DNA of 7,594 nt from NCBI GenBank assembly GCA_016199905.1, contig JACQFU010000190.1, forward strand, positions 1 to 7,594, written 5' to 3'. Under the pieces are notes generated by a model. It made no database searches, had not been told where the DNA came from, and saw nothing but the letters and a program-made list of their open reading frames with translations. The DNA comes from Candidatus Wallbacteria bacterium. Its GTDB lineage: Bacteria > Muiribacteriota > UBA6191 > JACPRK01. Shown here one piece after another: positions 5,973-7,594 of the stretch (its first letter is position 1; each line of letters opens with the position of its first letter). A program made the translations under genes and the position numbers.

Positions 5973-7594
5973 CACGTCCGTACCGAGCGCTCCATCCCCG
6001 CTGCCTTGGCGGCCGCGGGGGCGCTGCTTGCCTTGATCGCGCCGCTGCTGGCCGCGCCTGCCGTGACGGAACCCGGGCCGCCGCCGGCGGCCGCCGTGGA
6101 CCTGATGAAACAGACCCGCGCGGAGGCCGACGCGAAGAGTCGGGGCTGCGTGAGCTGCCACAAGGACGCCGAACCGATGCACGAGGCGCGCACCGTCAAG
6201 CTCGGCTGCACGGATTGTCACGGGGGCAACCCCGCGACGACGGTGAAAGAGATCGCCCACCCGAGACCACGCTTCCCATCGGAGTGGAAGACCGCGGCGA
6301 ACCCGCAGCAGTCCTTCACGTTGCTGAACCGCGAGAGCACGGAATGGGTGCAGTTCGTCAACCCCGGCGACTTGCGCGCGGCGCCTGTGACCTGCGGGAC
6401 TGCGGCCTGCCACGCCAAAGAGGTCGCCAACGTGTCCAAGAGCATGATGACGCACGGCGCGATGCTCTGGGGCGCGGCACTCTACAACAATGGATCCTAT
6501 CCGTCGAAGATCTATCGTTTCGGCGAGAGCTACGACGCCAACGGAGTACCCAGACGTATCGTCGCCAATCCTCCGCCGACGGTCGCCGACCTGGCCAAGG
6601 GGGTGCTCCGGTTCCTCGATCCGCTTCCGCGCTGGGAAATCACCCAGCCAGGCAACCCGCTGCGCGTCTTCGAACGCGGCGGAACACCGGTCCCGGAGAC
6701 CGCCAATCCCCAGAAGGAGGAGTCGCCTGGCCGCCCGGAGGTCAAGCTCAGCTTCCGGGGTTGGGGCACCAACCTGCGCACCGACCCGGTCTTCCTGGGG
6801 CTTCAGAAGACTCGCCTGCTCGACCCCAACCTCTCGCTTCTGGGGACCAACGATCACGCCGGCGACTACCGCTCCAGCGGCTGCACCGCCTGCCACGTGC
6901 CCTACGCCAACGACCGCGATCCGGAGCACTCGGGCCCGTGGGCGCAGTACGGCCACCAGGGCCAGAGCGCCCAGGCCGACCCCACCATCCCGAAGTACGA
7001 GCCGGGTCATCCCATCAAGCACCAGTTCACGCGGGCAATCCCCAGCAGCCAGTGCATGGTCTGTCACATGCACCCCGGGACGTCGTTCGAGAATTCCTAC
7101 TACGGCTACACGTGGTGGGACCACGAGACCGACGGCAACGCGATGTACCCGAAAAAACAGCTCGACGCCGATGCCTCCCGGATCGCCCAGGTGCACCAGC
7201 ACAACCCCGAAGGCGCCGCCGAACGGGGCCTGTGGGGCGACCCGAAGTTCCTCGCCCACGTCTCGGAGCTGAACCCCAAGCTCAAGCACACGCAGTTCGC
7301 CGACTACAACGGCCACGGCTGGGTCTACCGGGCAATCTACAAACAGGACCGCAAGGGCAACCTGCTCGACGGCAAGGGCGCCCGGGTCAGTCACGACGAC
7401 CCCGACAAGTTCAAGAAGGCCGTCCACCTCAAGGACATCCACCTGGAAAAGGGGATGCACTGCGTCGACTGCCACTTCGAGAAGGACAGCCACGGCAACG
7501 GCAAGCTCTACGGCGAAGTCGGAAACGCCATCGAAGTCGACTGCATCGACTGCCACGGCACCATCGATCGCAAGTCGAACCTCGTCACGTCCGG
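5970..7594 (+). CDS. Secreted multiheme c-type cytochrome (3' truncated by window end)
   Basis: The plus-strand frame from the ATG at 5970 has no stop through the last base, giving at least 541 residues. Residues 1-31 form a signal peptide (hydrophobic run AALAAAGALLALIAPLLAA, likely cleavage after APA), so hemes would be attached outside the cytoplasm. Heme motifs: CVSCH (60-64), CTDCH (80-84), CGTAACH (142-148, a CX4CH variant), CTACH (305-309), CMVCH (362-366), CVDCH (498-502) and CIDCH (525-529). Further motifs probably follow beyond the window, since the last two are only 27 residues apart and the C-terminus is missing. Long heme-free stretches (149-304 and 367-497) carry many histidines, aromatic residues and conserved-looking segments such as MMTHGAMLWGAALYNNG. 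Such spacing is unlike the compact decaheme MtrA/OmcA-type proteins and more like large, poorly characterised multiheme cytochromes. Likely role: periplasmic or extracellular electron transfer, working with the barrel encoded just upstream. Electron donor and acceptor cannot be told from sequence. Confidence 0.93.
   Translation, partial: MHVRTERSIPAALAAAGALLALIAPLLAAPAVTEPGPPPAAAVDLMKQTRAEADAKSRGCVSCHKDAEPMHEARTVKLGCTDCHGGNPATTVKEIAHPRPRFPSEWKTAANPQQSFTLLNRESTEWVQFVNPGDLRAAPVTCGTAACHAKEVANVSKSMMTHGAMLWGAALYNNGSYPSKIYRFGESYDANGVPRRIVANPPPTVADLAKGVLRFLDPLPRWEITQPGNPLRVFERGGTPVPETANPQKEESPGRPEVKLSFRGWGTNLRTDPVFLGLQKTRLLDPNLSLLGTNDHAGDYRSSGCTACHVPYANDRDPEHSGPWAQYGHQGQSAQADPTIPKYEPGHPIKHQFTRAIPSSQCMVCHMHPGTSFENSYYGYTWWDHETDGNAMYPKKQLDADASRIAQVHQHNPEGAAERGLWGDPKFLAHVSELNPKLKHTQFADYNGHGWVYRAIYKQDRKGNLLDGKGARVSHDDPDKFKKAVHLKDIHLEKGMHCVDCHFEKDSHGNGKLYGEVGNAIEVDCIDCHGTIDRKSNLVTS
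6147..6221 (+). other. N-terminal pair of CXXCH heme-binding sites in the cytochrome
   Basis: CVSCH is encoded at 6147-6161 and CTDCH at 6207-6221. The second reads CTDCHGG, a common form in multiheme cytochromes. The two are 20 residues apart, so they probably form a closely stacked di-heme unit at the start of the mature protein. Confidence 0.9.
6393..6413 (+). other. CX4CH variant heme-binding site (CGTAACH)
   Basis: Bases 6393-6413 encode C-G-T-A-A-C-H, with four rather than two residues between the cysteines. CX4CH sites are known in some cytochromes (certain cytochromes c3, for example) and are matured by the normal system or variants of it. Context supports a real site: it sits in an otherwise regular multiheme protein and is followed by a His/Met-rich segment (SKSMMTHGAM). 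Confidence 0.7.

Noticed and set aside
5240..6211. Minus-strand open frame of 323 codons across the barrel end and cytochrome start
   Set aside because: It spans two well-supported plus-strand genes and has no domain-like sequence; it is a shadow of GC-rich third-position bias.
5883..7556. Minus-strand open frame of 557 codons opposite the cytochrome
   Set aside because: It lies antisense to a plus-strand frame with a signal peptide, ribosome-binding site and seven heme motifs. Its translation is a Val/Gly/Arg-rich low-complexity product typical of GC-rich complements.

Overview
The window is GC-rich, bacterial and densely coding. An outer-membrane beta-barrel, a lipoprotein signal and a secreted multiheme c-type cytochrome point to a Gram-negative organism with elaborate respiratory electron transfer. 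A deltaproteobacterial/Myxococcota- or Acidobacteriota-like host would fit, but no marker here fixes the taxon.

Layout: (1) 1-356, the 3' end of an unrecognised plus-strand gene. (2) 370-1048 on the minus strand, a complete endonuclease III gene (nth) that converges on gene 1; the two TAG stops lie in opposite arms of a small hairpin at 354-370. (3) 1168-2054 on the plus strand, a decayed STAND-type gene: a DUF4062-like N-terminal start joined directly to WD40 blades, then a frameshift before a recognisable family C-terminus. (4) 2055-2234, a non-coding gap with a weak candidate promoter/operator. (5) 2235 to the window end on the plus strand, a tight three-gene operon: a tandem GlcG/DUF336 heme-binding-type lipoprotein, an outer-membrane beta-barrel with a long Pro/Ala-rich periplasmic linker, and a large multiheme cytochrome c that runs off the window.

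The operon is the interesting part. The barrel gene starts at a TTG that overlaps the lipoprotein stop by 3 bases and has a good Shine-Dalgarno. The cytochrome gene follows 19 bases after the barrel. Lipoprotein plus barrel plus multiheme cytochrome resembles a porin-cytochrome conduit for moving electrons across the outer membrane, but the barrel is not one I recognise as MtrB or any other named conduit porin, and the DUF336 partner is not part of the textbook systems. The cytochrome reading frame stays open to the end of the window on the plus strand, with seven heme-attachment motifs; a long open frame antisense to it is a composition shadow.

The STAND/WD40 remnant shows that a large signalling or defence-type gene was once here and has been reduced by at least two deletions.
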